Below, one piece after another: positions 34,741-46,534 of a stretch of 64,000 nt of DNA. This stretch comes from Capra hircus (taxonomy: Eukaryota > Chordata > Mammalia > Artiodactyla > Bovidae), in contig NC_030808.1 of assembly GCF_001704415.2 (NCBI RefSeq), positions 131,827,089-131,891,088 on the forward strand. The letters run 5' to 3'. The notes under the pieces are model-generated. The model did not search any database. It was not told where the DNA came from and saw only the letters and a program-made list of their open reading frames with translations. The position numbers and the translations under genes are program-made. The number at the start of each line of letters is the position of its first letter. Position 1 is the first letter of the stretch.

Positions 34741-34840
34741 AGTGTTGAGATTACCACTGTGTAACCTGGACTCAAATTTCTTAATTTCTCTGTTTTATCA
34801 CCTGTAAATGAATGATTTGTCTTCCATGATTCTCTATAAT
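34741..34840 (+). repeat. MIR-like fragment
   Basis: 'ccactgtgtaacctggactc...cttaatttctctgttttatcacctgtaaatg' follows the MIR core. Confidence 0.45.
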
Positions 34841-34999
34841 TCCTTTCAGCTCGAAACTTTTATGATACAACAAACAATGCTATGGAATGATGAAAGGGGA
34901 CAGTAGATAGGCAGAACTGAGAAATTATACCAAAGAGGCCAGTCTAGAAAATATTGAAACAAGCCAGTCAGAAGGTAATAGAGTGTGACTTCAAGAAGC

Positions 35000-35622
35000 C
35001 ATGGAGAAATTAGAACCCTTATACATAGACACTTTGAAAAATAGTTTTGACAGCTACGTGAAAAGCTAAACATAGTTAGCATATAACCCAAGAATTCCAT
35101 TCCTAGTTACAAACCCCAATCTATATTCACATAAAATTTATACAATGAAGCTGAAGCCTTACCTTACATTATATACACAAAACAAAAGAACCCCAAATGG
35201 ATCAAAGACCTAAATGGAAGAACTAAAACCATAAAACCCTTAGAAGAAAACAGGACGAAAGCTTCACAGTATTAGACATGGCAACAATTTCTTGGATCTA
35301 ATATCTAACGCACAGGCAACACAAGAAAAAGTCGACAAACTGGACTTTAACAAAACTAAATTCTCTTGAGCATCAAAGGAATCCATCCTGGCATGGGAGA
35401 TAATATTTGCAAGTCACATATCTGATAAGGAATTGATATCCAGAATATATAAAGAACTCTTACAACTGAATAACAACAACAACAAAAAAACCAACCCAAT
35501 TTAAAAATGTGCAAAGAATCTGAATAGACACTTCTCTAAAGAATATATACCGAAATGCCAACAAGCACAAGAAAAGAAACTCAACATCACTAATCATTAG
35601 GAAAATGCAAATCAAATAAAAT
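35000..35622 (+). mobile_element. Old L1 ORF2 fragment, left part
   Basis: L1 landmarks: 'ccaaatggatcaaagacc', 'accataaaacccttagaag', 'actggactttaacaaaact' and 'gaaaatgcaaatcaaa' at the right edge. Split by BovB. Confidence 0.88.
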
Positions 35623-36250
35623 CTGCCACTGGCTTAAAACTCAACATTCAAAAAATTAAGATCATAGCATCAGGTCCCATCACTTGATGGCAAATAAATG
35701 GGGGAAAAATATAAACAGTGGCAGATACTATTTTCTTTGGTTCTAAAACCACTGCAGACAGTGACTGCAGCCATGAAATTAAAAGATGCTTGCTCCTTGA
35801 GAGAAAAGCTATGACAAACCTAGACAGCCTAATAAAAAGCAGAGACATCACCTTGCCAACAAAGGTCCATACAGTCAAAGCTATGGTTTTTCCAGGAGTC
35901 ATGTACAGATGGGAGAGTTGTACCATAAAGAACGCTGAGTGCCGAAGAACTGATGCTTTTGAACTGTGGTGCTAGTGAAGACTCTTGAGAATCACGTGGA
36001 CAGCAAGGAGATCAAACCAATCAATCTTAAAGGAAATCAACCCTGAATATTCACTGGAAGGTCTGATGCTGAAGCTGAAGCTCCAATACTTTGGCCACCT
36101 GATGCAAAGAGCTGACTCTTTGGAAAAGCCCTATGATGCTGGGAAAGACCAAGGGCAGGAGAAGGGGCAACAGACTCTGGGACATAATGAAGGACAGGGA
36201 AGCCCAGTGTGCTGCAGTCCATTGGGTCACAAAGAGTCATACATAACTTA
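35623..36250 (+). mobile_element. BovB 3'-end insertion in L1
   Basis: Begins in the coding region (ggcttaaaactcaacattc) and runs to 'tcacaaagagtcatacataac'. It interrupts L1 between 'gcaaatcaaa' and 'gagatacc'. Frames at 35718-35975 and 35985-36251 are BovB C-terminal remnants separated by an in-frame TAG. Confidence 0.93.
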
Positions 36251-36945
36251 GTGATGAACGAGATACCACTACCCCACATTCGTTAGGATGCTAATCCTAT
36301 CAAAAAACAGAAAATAACAAGTATTGGTGAAGACATGGAGAATTTATAACCCTTGTGCATTACTGGTACGAAAGTGAAATGGTACAGCCACTGCAGAAAA
36401 GTTTGGGGTCCCTTAAAAATTGAAAATATAATCAAACAACTCTACTTCTCAGGATACGCTCAAAAGAAATAATAGCATAATCCTGAATAGATATTTGAAC
36501 ACACATATTCACATAGCACTATTCACAATAACCAAAAAGTGGGAGCTACCAGAGCCCATCAACAGATGAATGGGTAAATAAAATATGATATGTACAATCA
36601 ATGGAATAATACCAGCCTTAAAAATGATGTGCTACAATGTGAAGACATTATGCTAAGTGAAATAAGCCAATCATAAAAGGAAACTGTAAATAAGGTTCCT
36701 AGGTCAAATACATAGACACAAAGTACGGTGATTATCAGGGGCAGGGGGAATGGGAGAATGAGAAATTCAGTGTTTAATGGATACCAAGTTTCAGGTGAGG
36801 AAGATGAAAAATTCTGGAACTAGCTGGTGGTGATGGTTCCACAACACTTTGAATATACTTAAAGCCAAAGAACAATACTTAAAAATGGTTAGAATGGTAA
36901 ATTCTATGTTATGTATATTTTAACCACAATTTAAAAAATTCATAC
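36251..36945 (+). mobile_element. Old L1, right part and 3' UTR
   Basis: Resumes at 'gagataccactaccccac' exactly where the left part stopped, continuing to '...aattctatgttatgtatattttaacc'. Confidence 0.88.
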
Positions 36946-37380
36946 ATGAATGTTCCTAAGTATTATCTAATAGTCAAAAGGGAGAAACAATCCAAATGTC
37001 CATCAACTGATGAAAAAGGATAAATCTGGTATATCCATACAATGGAATATTATTCAGTAATAAAAATAACAAAGTACTAATGAATTAATAAAGTACGAAA
37101 TACATGTTATAACATGGATGAACCTTAAAAACATTATGCTAAGGGAAGAAGCCAGCCACAAAGGACCACATATTTATTATACGATTCCATTTATATGAAA
37201 TGCCCAGAATGAACCAATCTAGAGACAGGAAGTAGAGTAACGGAGGGCTGGGGGTGGGGCTGTCAGACGGTAGCAACAGCAGTGGGGTTTCCTTTCAGGG
37301 GTGGTATAAATGTTCTATGTCTAACGGCTGCAAAACTGTGAAAGTACTAAAAGCTACTGAATTGGACACTTTATCTCAAG
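36946..37380 (+). mobile_element. Second L1 3' end in tandem
   Basis: Again L1 3'-terminal text (ccaaatgtccatcaactgatg, tccatacaatggaatattattcag, ...tggacactttatctcaag), so this is a separate copy from the preceding one. Confidence 0.82.
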
Positions 37381-37497
37381 GTATTTTTTTGACTTCCTCT
37401 TTGATTTCATTGGTGATCCATTGGTTTTTTAGTAGCATGTTGTCAAGTCTCCATGTAATCATTTTTTTCTCTTTTCTCTTTCTGTGGTTGATTTCAG
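37381..37497 (-). mobile_element. Small antisense L1-like fragment within L1 3' UTR
   Basis: 'gatttcattggtgatccattgg...tagtagcatgttgtcaagtctccatg' resembles an L1 segment in reverse. The host 3' UTR resumes at 'aatggtatactttaaatagg'. Confidence 0.6.
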
Positions 37498-37560
37498 AAT
37501 GGTATACTTTAAATAGGTGAACTGTATGAATGGGAACTATATCTCAGTAAGCTTTTTTTT
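37498..37560 (+). mobile_element. L1 3' UTR terminus (continuation)
   Basis: 'gaactatatctcagtaagc' followed by a T-run closes the element begun at 36946. Confidence 0.6.
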
Positions 37561-37644
37561 TGTTTTTAATGTCAACAGGGCCCAGGGACTGACTGTGAAG
37601 CAAAGGGATGAATAAAAGATTAACTACAAGAAAACAGAGACATC

Positions 37645-37795
37645 ACAGCTTGAATTCTTGCTCTGACACTTATTAAATGTGTGACCATAGGCAAGTTACT
37701 TAAACTCTCTGTGCTTTGGTAACATCTACTTACAGAGCCGTTGTGAAGATTAAACAAATTAATATGTAAAACAGTACAGTGCCTGCTACATAATC
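37645..37795 (+). repeat. MIR SINE
   Basis: Good MIR core: 'gaattcttgctctgacacttattaaatgtgtgaccataggcaagttacttaa', then 'ttgtgaagattaaac' and 'cagtgcctgctacataa'. Confidence 0.85.
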
Positions 37796-38834
37796 ATCCT
37801 TTCCTGCACGATCCTCCCACCTAACTTAATGATAGTCATATCTGAATTTTATGAAGAAATTATGTCCATTCCATGTAGCAAATGACCTGCAAGTCATCAA
37901 TTACATGCTACTGGCAACACAATTTTCAACTGCTACTTCACTGCAAGTTGAAACCTGAGGCAAAGCAAAAGATAACCTTTAGAAGCTCCATTCACCAATT
38001 ATCTCTCAGCTTCCTTTTCTCTTCCCCTCGTTCACTTTATACAGGTCTTTCCTTGCCTCCCTGACATTTTACCTTACCCTTTATTCGAAACTACTACTCT
38101 TACTTACAGATTGCTATTGATCATGAAAAGGCAACAATAATTTATTTTTTTCATAATAATACATGTGAAGATAAGAAAAGAAAAAAGAAACTGGTCAGGC
38201 AAACTATGGAACAATCAAACTTTTTTTGGGCTAATCCTGCCAAAAAACCCCTAAACAAAAAGACAATAATGAAAATGAATGCAGGAAAGCTCCCACACCT
38301 TTCCTCATAGGGCTCTCTTACTTGATTATCTGGAGACAGAATCTTGTAGTAGCTACATAAAAGGAACTGGAATTTTGTTACACTACCTCTAAGTTCCACT
38401 ACCAAAGGTCAAGTGCTCTTTGAAGTTAATACAATTTGACATATTAAACTACATTTCCATTTTAAATATACCTTCATTTATTTCAATGTTAAATAAGAAT
38501 TTAATCTCAACCCAGTTTAAAGGACAATGCCTTTCAAAGAAGCACCTGCGTTATAAATGCATCTGGAGTAAGATTCAGTAAAAGGATGTGGTTAAGAAGC
38601 ATGAACAGATGAACTGTCATTGTACTGCTATGATTCTGCATACTTTCAGGTCAGAAAATTCCTACTAAAACACTTCAAAATAAATTCATAAATGTTATCT
38701 ACAACATTTAAAAAGAATGTATATCTACAGAAAAGATGCTGCAGCAAACCAAGAAGTCTTTTCTTCCTCTACCAACTACTTAATGTCTCCTTGATGCTTA
38801 ATTGTACTGTCTTATTGAATTTCACTTCAAAATG
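37796..38834. other. Intron 1, nothing recognised
   Basis: About 1 kb unassigned, no coding signal. Confidence 0.5.
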
Positions 38835-38955
38835 TTTACTGGGCACTTAAGGAAAAGAGCAAGTACACTAAGTGCTTTTAATAAATATGTTAATAATCCC
38901 CACAGTGACCTTATAAAGCAGACATTAATACTGCCATCTCAAGGAATAGCCACAC
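38835..38955 (-). repeat. MIR-like fragment
   Basis: 'actgggcacttaagg...cactaagtgcttttaataaat...aatccccacagtgaccttat' is a reversed MIR/L2-type pattern. Confidence 0.5.
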
Positions 38956-39310
38956 CAGCAGCAGTCAAGTTAAACTTCCTTCTTTGCTGAAATGCCTTGG
39001 CTTCCTTAACCCTGCATTATGTTGGTTCTCCTCCTCCCTCTCTACCTACTCCTGATTTCCATATCTGGCTTCTCTTTTTTCCTTCTCCCCTTGCTCTTAT
39101 CAGTATACACACTGTCAGTAGATCATCCATTTTCACGGCTTCATCTTACCACCTTAGTCAACTGACTCCCAGATCTAAAATTTCAATGGTGTGCTCTAAT
39201 CCAAGCCACTGTTTCTCAATATTTCTACATGAAAGTCTTGCTATCACATCAAACACAACAGTATCAATCCCAACTCATCATTAACTCCAAAATGCCAACT
39301 CTTCTATCCT

Positions 39311-39378
39311 CTTTGTGCTGAGTCATGTCCAACTCTTTGCCACCCCATGGACTGTAGCCCACCAGGCTCCTCTATCCT
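39311..39378 (-). mobile_element. Bov-A fragment, antisense
   Basis: Short piece (gagtcatgtccaactctttg...ggactgtagcccaccaggctcc) of the SINE 3' body only. Confidence 0.88.
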
Positions 39379-39609
39379 CTTCACTCATCTGTAAATTACA
39401 AACCATTATCATTCCCTTTACCCAGACTCCCCACTTTAGTCACAGAGCAATTTGCATTCACTTTTCCTTTCTTGTCTATCCTTTTCTGTTCCACTGGCAC
39501 TGCCACCACTAAAACCCAAGCCCTCAGCAATTCACCTAAACTACCATTAGAAGTGTTTGTTATAATTAATTTACTCCAACCTCTCCATTTCAGTCTGTTC
39601 AGTATAATG

Positions 39610-39800
39610 GTCATTCATTCATACAACACAGTCATGGAATGACTAGAGTGCGCTAAGCACTGGCTAGGTATTGCAGGGGTATAAAAGTGAGAAAGACATC
39701 TCTTGCTTTACTTAAAGCAAACAAATCTGTTTTTCAAATAAAATTAAGGATTGTGGTAAATGCTGTACAGATATAAACATAGTGTTGTCCTAAAAGAGCG
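39610..39800 (-). repeat. L2/MIR-like fragment
   Basis: 'cattcattcatacaacac...gcgctaagcactggctaggtattgcagggg' matches the reversed 3' region of old L2/MIR repeats. Confidence 0.5.
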
Positions 39801-40085
39801 AATAGGAGAGCTATTTTCATTTGGGATTTTAGTTAGAAATGGATTTTAAGCTGATAACGAAGATGAAAATGTGGAAGTAATCCAAATATTTAGAGTGCTT
39901 CAAGCAAAGAAAACTGCAAAACACACAGGTTCCAGCAGGAAAAATGTTTGGCGTGTTGTGGAAAATGACCTATTCTAATATAACTTGAGAATAATAAGCG
40001 GGAAGTGGTACAAAATAAGGTTGGAACAGATATTAGCTAATTTTATTCTATGGGTAATAAAGTGATTAAAGGGTTTTAACCAGGG

Positions 40086-40290
40086 GCTGTGCTGTGCTGT
40101 ACTCAGTTATGTCTGACTCTGCAACACCATGGACTGCAGCCCACCAGGCTTCTCTGTCCATGGGATTTTCCAGGCAAGAATACTGGAGTAGGTTGCCAAT
40201 TCCTACTCCAGAGAATCTTCCAGGCTCAGGGATTGAACCTGCATTTCCTATACTGGCGGATCCTTTACCACTGAGCCCCCTGGGAAGCCC
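40086..40290 (-). mobile_element. Bov-tA SINE, antisense
   Basis: Complete reversed body and head (gggattgaacctgc, ccactgagccccctgggaagccc). Confidence 0.94.
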
Positions 40291-40636
40291 TTAATCAGGG
40301 GAGTTCTAATCTAATACACACTGTGACAGAGACTGCCAGAGCTATTGCTCGTGAATATCTATGTTTTCTCATTAGTACAACTGCTATACAACATTTCTCA
40401 GCAGCCTCTATAGTTAGACGGAGTCATGGGACTCAGTTCTGACAAGTGAAATGTGGGTGAAAGTGATATATGCCACTTTCTGAGCAGACCCCAGAATCTT
40501 CCTCCATACTTGCTTCCCTTTTCAAGACCATCTCAAAAGCTACATTGTTATGTGACAGTGATAACTTAGAGAGGAGCCTACGCCTCTGAATTACCGCATA
40601 GAGCAGAGGTAGCCCCACTTCTACTGTATTCACATA

Positions 40637-40846
40637 GGGGCTTCCCTGGTGGCTCAGTGGTAGAGAAGTCGCCTGCCAATGCAGGAAATGTGGGTTTGAG
40701 TCTTTGGCTGGGAAGATCCCCTGGAGAAGGAAATGGCAACCCATTCCAGTATTCTTGCCTGGGAAATCCCATGGACAGAGGAGCCTGGCAGGCTACAGTC
40801 CATGGGGTCACAAAAGAGTTGGGACATGATTTAGTAACAACACCTC
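40637..40846 (+). mobile_element. Bov-tA SINE
   Basis: Complete head starting GGGGCTTCCCTGGTGG and body ending 'gggacatgatttagtaac'. Confidence 0.94.
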
Positions 40847-40928
40847 CAAAACACATATATAGTAGACTGACGTGAGAAAGTAATATAAACTTTAAGGTAA
40901 GCCACTTAAGATTTGTTTAATAGAGCTG

Positions 40929-41193
40929 AGAAGGCAATGGCAACCCCACTCCAGTACTCTTGCCTGGAATATCCCATGGACGGAGGAGCCTGGTGGGCTG
41001 CAGTCCATGGGGTCGTGAAGAGTTGGACACGACTGAGCGACTTCACTTTCACTTTTCACTTTCCTGCACTGGAGAAGGAAATGGCAACCCACTCCAGTGT
41101 TCTTGCCTGGAGAATCTCAGGGATGGCAGAGCCTGGTGGGCTGCCGTCTCTGGAGTCGCACAGAGTCGGACACAAATGAAGCGAAGCAGCAGC
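40929..41193 (+). mobile_element. BOVA2 dimeric SINE with short target duplication
   Basis: Two Bov-A units with the CACTTTCACTTTTCACTTTC linker and a 3' GCAGCAGC end. AGAGCTG occurs at 40922-40928 and 41194-41200. Confidence 0.93.
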
Positions 41194-41279
41194 AGAGCTG
41201 TTAGTATGTCACAATTAATACAGAAATCTTAAAAATCATTCTTTGACTACTGGTGAAGAATTAGTTAAAGGAAAAAATC

Positions 41280-41376
41280 AAACAGTAGAAATATAAACTG
41301 GTCCATCAGACTAGTTAAGACTCAACAACAAAAATTTTAAATACTTATAGACATTTCTCTAAAGATAAAAGAAGGG
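41280..41376 (+). mobile_element. Old L1 ORF2, left of BovB insertion
   Basis: 'ctcaacaacaaaaattttaaatac...gacatttctctaaagataaa' is degenerate L1 ORF2 text. Confidence 0.6.
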
Positions 41377-41535
41377 AGAGACAGAGGATGAGATGGTTAA
41401 ATAGCATCACTGACTCAATGGATATGAATTTGAACAAACTCAGGAAGAGAGTGAAGGACAGAGGAGCCTGGCGTGCTGCAGTGCATGGCATGGAGTCACA
41501 AAGAGTCGACAGAACTTAGTGACTTAATGACAACA
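41377..41535 (+). mobile_element. BovB 3'-terminal fragment in L1
   Basis: Only the last 160 bases of BovB (ggatgagatggttaaatagcatcac... to ...acagaacttagtgac). Confidence 0.9.
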
Positions 41536-42245
41536 GCTAAATATATACAAATGACCAACAAGCACATGAAAAGGTGCTCAACATCATGAAACATTAGGAA
41601 AACAACACTCAAAACCACAGTGAGATATCACCTCATATCCATTAGTAGAGCTACTATCAAGAAAAGAGTGAAGGAAGGGAGGGAGGAATCATAGTTCCTC
41701 AAAAGAAAGTATTGCAGTTCCTCAAAAAAATCAGAATTATCATGTGGTCTAGCAATTTCTGAAAAGAGACTTGAACAGACATTTGTACATCTATGTTCAT
41801 AGCAGCATTATTCATAATAGCCGAAAGTGGAAGCAAACTAAGTGTCCATCAACAGATGGATAAACAATACGTGGTATATATATTCAATGGAATATTATCA
41901 GCCTTAAAAAGGAACAAAATTTTGAACATGAAGACTATGCTAAGTGAAATAATGCAGCCATAAAAAAAACAAATGCCAGTGATTCCACTTACACAAAGTA
42001 TCCAGAGCAAACAAACAGAAACAGAAAGAACCAGAAAGGGGAATGGTGGGTGCAGACATTGGGGGAATGGGAGAATGGCAAGTTGTTTAGTGAGTGCAGT
42101 GTTTGTTTTTGCAAGGCAGCAAAGTTCTGGAGATTGGTTGCACACCAATGTGAATTTACTTAACAATACTGAACTATATACACTTAAAACTGGTTAGAAA
42201 GGTAAATTTTATGTTATGTGCATTTTGCCACAACTTTTTAAAAAG
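41536..42245 (+). mobile_element. Old L1 ORF2 end and 3' UTR
   Basis: 'accaacaagcacatgaaaagg' continues the L1 after the BovB piece, through 'gtccatcaacagatggataaac' to '...ttatgtgcattttgccac'. Confidence 0.87.
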
Positions 42246-42769
42246 ACATGAATCATTACATGGCATACCTGAAATTAATAAAATGTTAATCATATCTCAA
42301 ATAAATACTGACAAGAGTCCAAGTGAAATGATGATGGTGGCTTGGTAGCCTGGACTTGAATGTTATGGTGACTGTGTAGATAGAGCACAGAACAATTCAA
42401 GATGTATTTGGAGTTTGAAGACACAGGATGGACTAGAAGTATGGGAAGTAAAGAAAGCAAGCTACTGGGTGAATGGCAATACCATTTAATGAAATGAGAA
42501 ACACTGAGGAGTGGACTACTGGAGGAAAGAAGGGAAAGGGTGCAGTTTAAGAGTAAGAAATCAAGATTTTTTTTTGATTGTTTTAAGTTCAAAATCTCTA
42601 AAATATACAAGTGGCAATATAAAGGAAAAAGTTTGATATATGTGACATACTGTATTTTCCAAAAATGGTTGAAACAGTATCTTCAATACTGCATGATTCT
42701 GTATGATTGAGACACCACCTCTGCATGGGGGAAAGGGAGGAGGAGACAGTCACTTTCCCTAGCCTTGAA
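42246..42769. other. Unassigned, probably an old interspersed repeat
   Basis: Text near 42450-42550 (tactgggtgaatggcaataccatttaatg) has the feel of a common mammalian repeat that I cannot name. No coding signal. Confidence 0.3.
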
Positions 42770-43165
42770 CACTGGTACGCTTATTACTATGCAGAAGTGA
42801 AGCTACCCGACTTCCAAGGCTGTCATAATAAAAACTGTCACAGCTTCTGCTGGACACTCTAAAAATGCCTGTTCTTGGAGCGCAGCCATCGTGCTATGAT
42901 GAAGCCCAAGCAGCCCTAGGTAGATAGCTATAGGAGAGGAAACAAGGTCCCCAATCCACAGGCAGCCACAGAACCCCCAATCAACTATTAACAACTTGTC
43001 AGCAACATGAGTAAGCCACCTTTATATGATACCTCATGGAACAGATACAAGCCATCTCTACCCAAGTCCTGCCTAAACGTGGACCTATGAACAAAATAAA
43101 ATGATCATTGTTTTAAACCACTCAGTTTTGGTGTGGCTTTTACAAAGTAATAGATAATAATCTAT
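42770..43165 (+). mobile_element. MaLR-like LTR, diverged
   Basis: Ends with the MaLR-type 'aataaaatgatcattgttttaaaccactcagttttggtgtgg...aatagataataatc' signature. The 5' part is poorly matched. Confidence 0.6.
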
Positions 43166-43524
43166 GACTCTGGACCTTGGAGCAGAGGTCTTGCGCAGAG
43201 ACATAAATTCGTGAATCAACCACATACCAATACTATGTATAATCACACGACATGATTAAACTAAGGGACAGTACGAGAGAAAAGCAATGCCAGAATGAAC
43301 CTCTAAACTCCAGCTCTTAAAATGAAGCTCTTAGGCTTCAACTAAGTAAGCAAAAGACATCACTAAATCAACTTCACACTCTTTGCCAATTGTCTATATT
43401 AACAGATACAGACACAAGGTATTCTAATAGTTTCACTGTCATAAAACTACCAAGGCTTTTTCACCTATTTAAATCCAGACTCACTGCTCTTTCACTTAGC
43501 AATCAGTTAGCACTAAGGGAAGAG

Positions 43525-43794
43525 AAGGCAATGGCACCCCACTCCAGTACTGCTGCCTGGAAAATCCCATGGACAGAGGAGCCTGGTGGGCTGCAGTCCA
43601 TGGGGTCACTAAGAGTCAGACACGACTGAGCAACTTGACTTTCACTTTTAACTTTCATGCACTGGAGAAGAAAACGGCAATCCACTTCAGTGTTCTTCCC
43701 TGGAGAATCCCAGGGACGGGAGAGCCTGGTGGGCTGCCGTCTATGGGGTCGCATAGAGTTGGACAAGACTGAAGCGACTTAGCAGCAGCAGCAT
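43525..43794 (+). mobile_element. BOVA2 dimeric SINE
   Basis: Two Bov-A units, linker 'actttcacttttaactttcatgc' and a GCAGCAGCAGC end. A 6-base GAAGAG repeat flanks it (43519-43524, 43795-43800). Confidence 0.94.
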
Positions 43795-43974
43795 GAAGAG
43801 AATCCTCTTTATTAGCTTCAGGTTCCCACTTGTCCCTTTAGAATTCTATTTCCTGCTTCTATATTGCTCCCCTTCTTCTCTCATTGACATTTACTCCTTT
43901 TTGGTGGGTGGAGCAAATCACACAATAGCACTGGTGAGGAAGAGAAATATTTGGAAACCTTGCATAACTTAAAA

Positions 43975-44235
43975 TGTCTACATTTTATACTTGTGTGTAA
44001 TAATTTGGCTGGGTAAAGAATTCTAGCTTAGAAATCCTTTTCCTCCAGAATTTGAGGGCATTGCTCCGTCTTCCGGCTAGAGAGGTTGCAGTTGAGGATA
44101 CTCAATCTCTGAAGGTGAAAGACCCATTTCTCCCCCTCTGGAAGTTTATAGATATTCTTTGGCCCATGTATTCCACACTTTTACAATAACATATTTCAGT
44201 GTCTGTTGGTTAGTAAGCTATTGTCCCAGAGTTCA
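43975..44235. mobile_element. Possible L1-like fragment
   Basis: 'aatttggctgggtaaagaattctagc' and 'tttgagggcattgctccgtcttc' recall an old L1 segment. Orientation and limits are unclear. Confidence 0.4.
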
Positions 44236-44699
44236 AACCTACTCTTCACTGCTCTGTAGGGGCTGGAACCCTGCAAACCACATTTCTTTACTAGCTGGCT
44301 TCCTGTTAGACTCTGCCCAAGGGGACACTAGCAAGACACTGGAAGACTGAAGGAAGAAACAGAGGTATACTCCTTCAGCTCAGTATCAACGGTCAACCTT
44401 CACTCTGGCAATAGCAATTATTCTAGTATCAGCAACTGGTTTTCAGTTAACAACTTCTGTTTCTCCCGCCATTCCCAAACCAGCCTCATCAAGTCTCCTA
44501 AAATACTTATATTTCCAGAGCATACAGCAACTTCTTAGAAGTTTGAGTTCCAGTGCCTCAGGGACATTCTTCAGGATTTCTTTTAATTCCAATTTTTTCT
44601 CCTAAACCTAAGGGCGGGCTAGAAATTACTTCCTACAGTTAATTATCTTTGTGATACCTGAAAGTTCCCTTATTGCCTTTTCAGTCCTCTAATTACCTA

Positions 44700-44970
44700 G
44701 TCTATTAGTTTCTGAGGGCTGCTGTAACAAAGTAACACAAACTAGACTGGATTCCAATAGAAATCCTTCTCACAGTTGTAGAGGCCACAAGTCTAAACTC
44801 AAAGTATTGGCCATGCTCTGTCTCAATGTACTAATGAGAATCTGTTTCAGGACTAGCTCCTAGCTCCTACAAGGCAGGCACTCCTTGGCTTGTAAATGGC
44901 CATCTTCCCTCTATGCATGCCTGTGTCCAGATTTATGTCTAAATTTCCCAAATGTTTTTAAAGAACACCA
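44700..44970 (-). mobile_element. MLT1-family LTR, left part
   Basis: Reversed MaLR start 'ctattagtttctgagggctgctgtaacaaagtaac', broken by a SINE. The right part resumes at about 45165. Confidence 0.72.
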
Positions 44971-45150
44971 CTTGGGACTTCCTTGGTAGTCCAGCAGTTA
45001 AGACTTTGCCTTCCAGTGTAGGGGTGCTGGTTCGATCCACGGTCAGGGAACTAAGATTCCACATGCTTTGCAGCCAAAAAGCCAAAACTTAAAACGTAAG
45101 CAATATTGTAACAAGCTCAATAAAGACTTTAAAAATAGTCCAAATCCCCC
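44971..45150 (+). mobile_element. CHR/SINE2 tRNA-type SINE inside MLT1
   Basis: Head 'gggacttccttggtagtcc', B box GGTTCGATCCA and the 'caataaagactttaaaaat' tail typical of this family. Confidence 0.88.
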
Positions 45151-45164
45151 CGCATCCCCCACCC

Positions 45165-45330
45165 ACAAAAATCTTAACACCAGTCATACTGGCTTAAAGG
45201 ACACTCTATGACTTTACCTTCTTACTTTAACTTGATTACCTCTGAAAAGAATCTTTTCAAGTAAGGATACATTCTGAGGACTTCAAATATCATTTTGCAG
45301 GGATACAACTTAACCCGTTACATATGGCTA
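45165..45330 (-). mobile_element. MLT1-family LTR, right part
   Basis: 'catactggcttaaaggacactc...cttgattacctctg...agtaaggatacattctgagg' continues the reversed MaLR pattern after the SINE. Confidence 0.65.
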
Positions 45331-45649
45331 AATAGTTCTTTGTATTATAAAACTGTTATAAGTAGCATGGTCTTCATTTTCCTGACTAGACACTGATTCC
45401 AAGTACATTTATCTTTTTTCATTCATTTTCCTTGAGTACTCAGAGGACCTCTCAATATGTAAAATAATGTTCCTGAACTCTCTGGGTTTTTTTTTTTAAT
45501 ATTTCATGAATATTTATTCTCTATACTGTTTTCTTACCAGCATTTTTGTTATTAGGAAGTTATCTCCTGGACTGACTTTTGAATTGTATTGCTGTTTTCT
45601 CTTACGCTGTTTTCCATCTTTTCCTTTACTTTACCCAAGGTCTACTCTA

Positions 45650-45853
45650 GGGCTTCCCTGGTGGCTCAGACAGTAAAGAATCCGCTTGCAATGAGCGAAA
45701 GTTGGGTTCAATCCCTATGTCATGAAGATCCCCTGGAAGAGGGCATACAACCCACTCCATAGTCTTGCCTGGAGAATCCCCATGGACAGAGGAGCTGGAC
45801 AGTCCATGAGGTCACAAGGAGTCAGACTGACTGACTCACACTTGCACTTGCTT
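45650..45853 (+). mobile_element. Bov-tA SINE, diverged
   Basis: Head 'gggcttccctggtggctcagac' with GGTTCAATCCC, body with small deletions, end 'gactgactgactcacac'. Confidence 0.92.
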
Positions 45854-46091
45854 CTACCCTAACTTCTATTCTTAGAATGTTTTCTTCTTGCTACTACCCT
45901 CTCATTTTCAAGAGCTTTTTTTTTTTTGCTCTGACTGCTCCAAATTCTTTCTTTTTGGTCTCCTGTATTAAAAAAGCTTCTCTCATTAACCTGGTGATCC
46001 TTGATTTACTCATAAGCTGGGCCCTAAAAACTGACTGTGTATAATTTAAAGAGTTTTTATTCTTGGTTCTACTGAGAATCATCCTCTAAGT

Positions 46092-46275
46092 CAGCGGTCC
46101 CTAACCTTTTTAGCACCAGGGACTGGTTTCATAGAAGACTATTTTTCCATGGATCAGGTGTAGTTTCAGGATTACTTAAGTGCATTACATTTATTGTGCA
46201 CTTTATTCCTAGTATTATTACATCAGCTTCACCTCAAAACATCAAGCATTAGATCCTGGAGGCTTGGGATCCCTG
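46092..46275. mobile_element. hAT-type nonautonomous DNA transposon with perfect 8-bp target duplication
   Basis: Starts CAGCGGTCCCTAACC and ends GGCTTGGGATCCCTG; the ends are inverted repeats with 11 of 15 bases matching. CTCTAAGT flanks it exactly at 46084-46091 and 46276-46283, the 8-bp duplication of the hAT superfamily. At 184 bases it has no transposase. Confidence 0.88.
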
Positions 46276-46534
46276 CTCTAAGTTCCTACTTGACTGTCAA
46301 GATTCTGGGCCCCCAAGAGAAGAGACTTCAATAAGGTTCTAACATTGAGCACATTTACATGATCCAAGTGTTCTCTGTAGGACACCTGGTCTTCAACTGT
46401 ATCTAGTATCTATCCCTCTCTCAGAGACACTGCATTTTATTCACTGTAGAGGATAAACCTTCAGTCTTCTCTGAAGTAGTAAAGAGGGCAGTCACTTAGC
46501 TAAAAGTGACAAAAATATCTAAGCTCATGCTACT

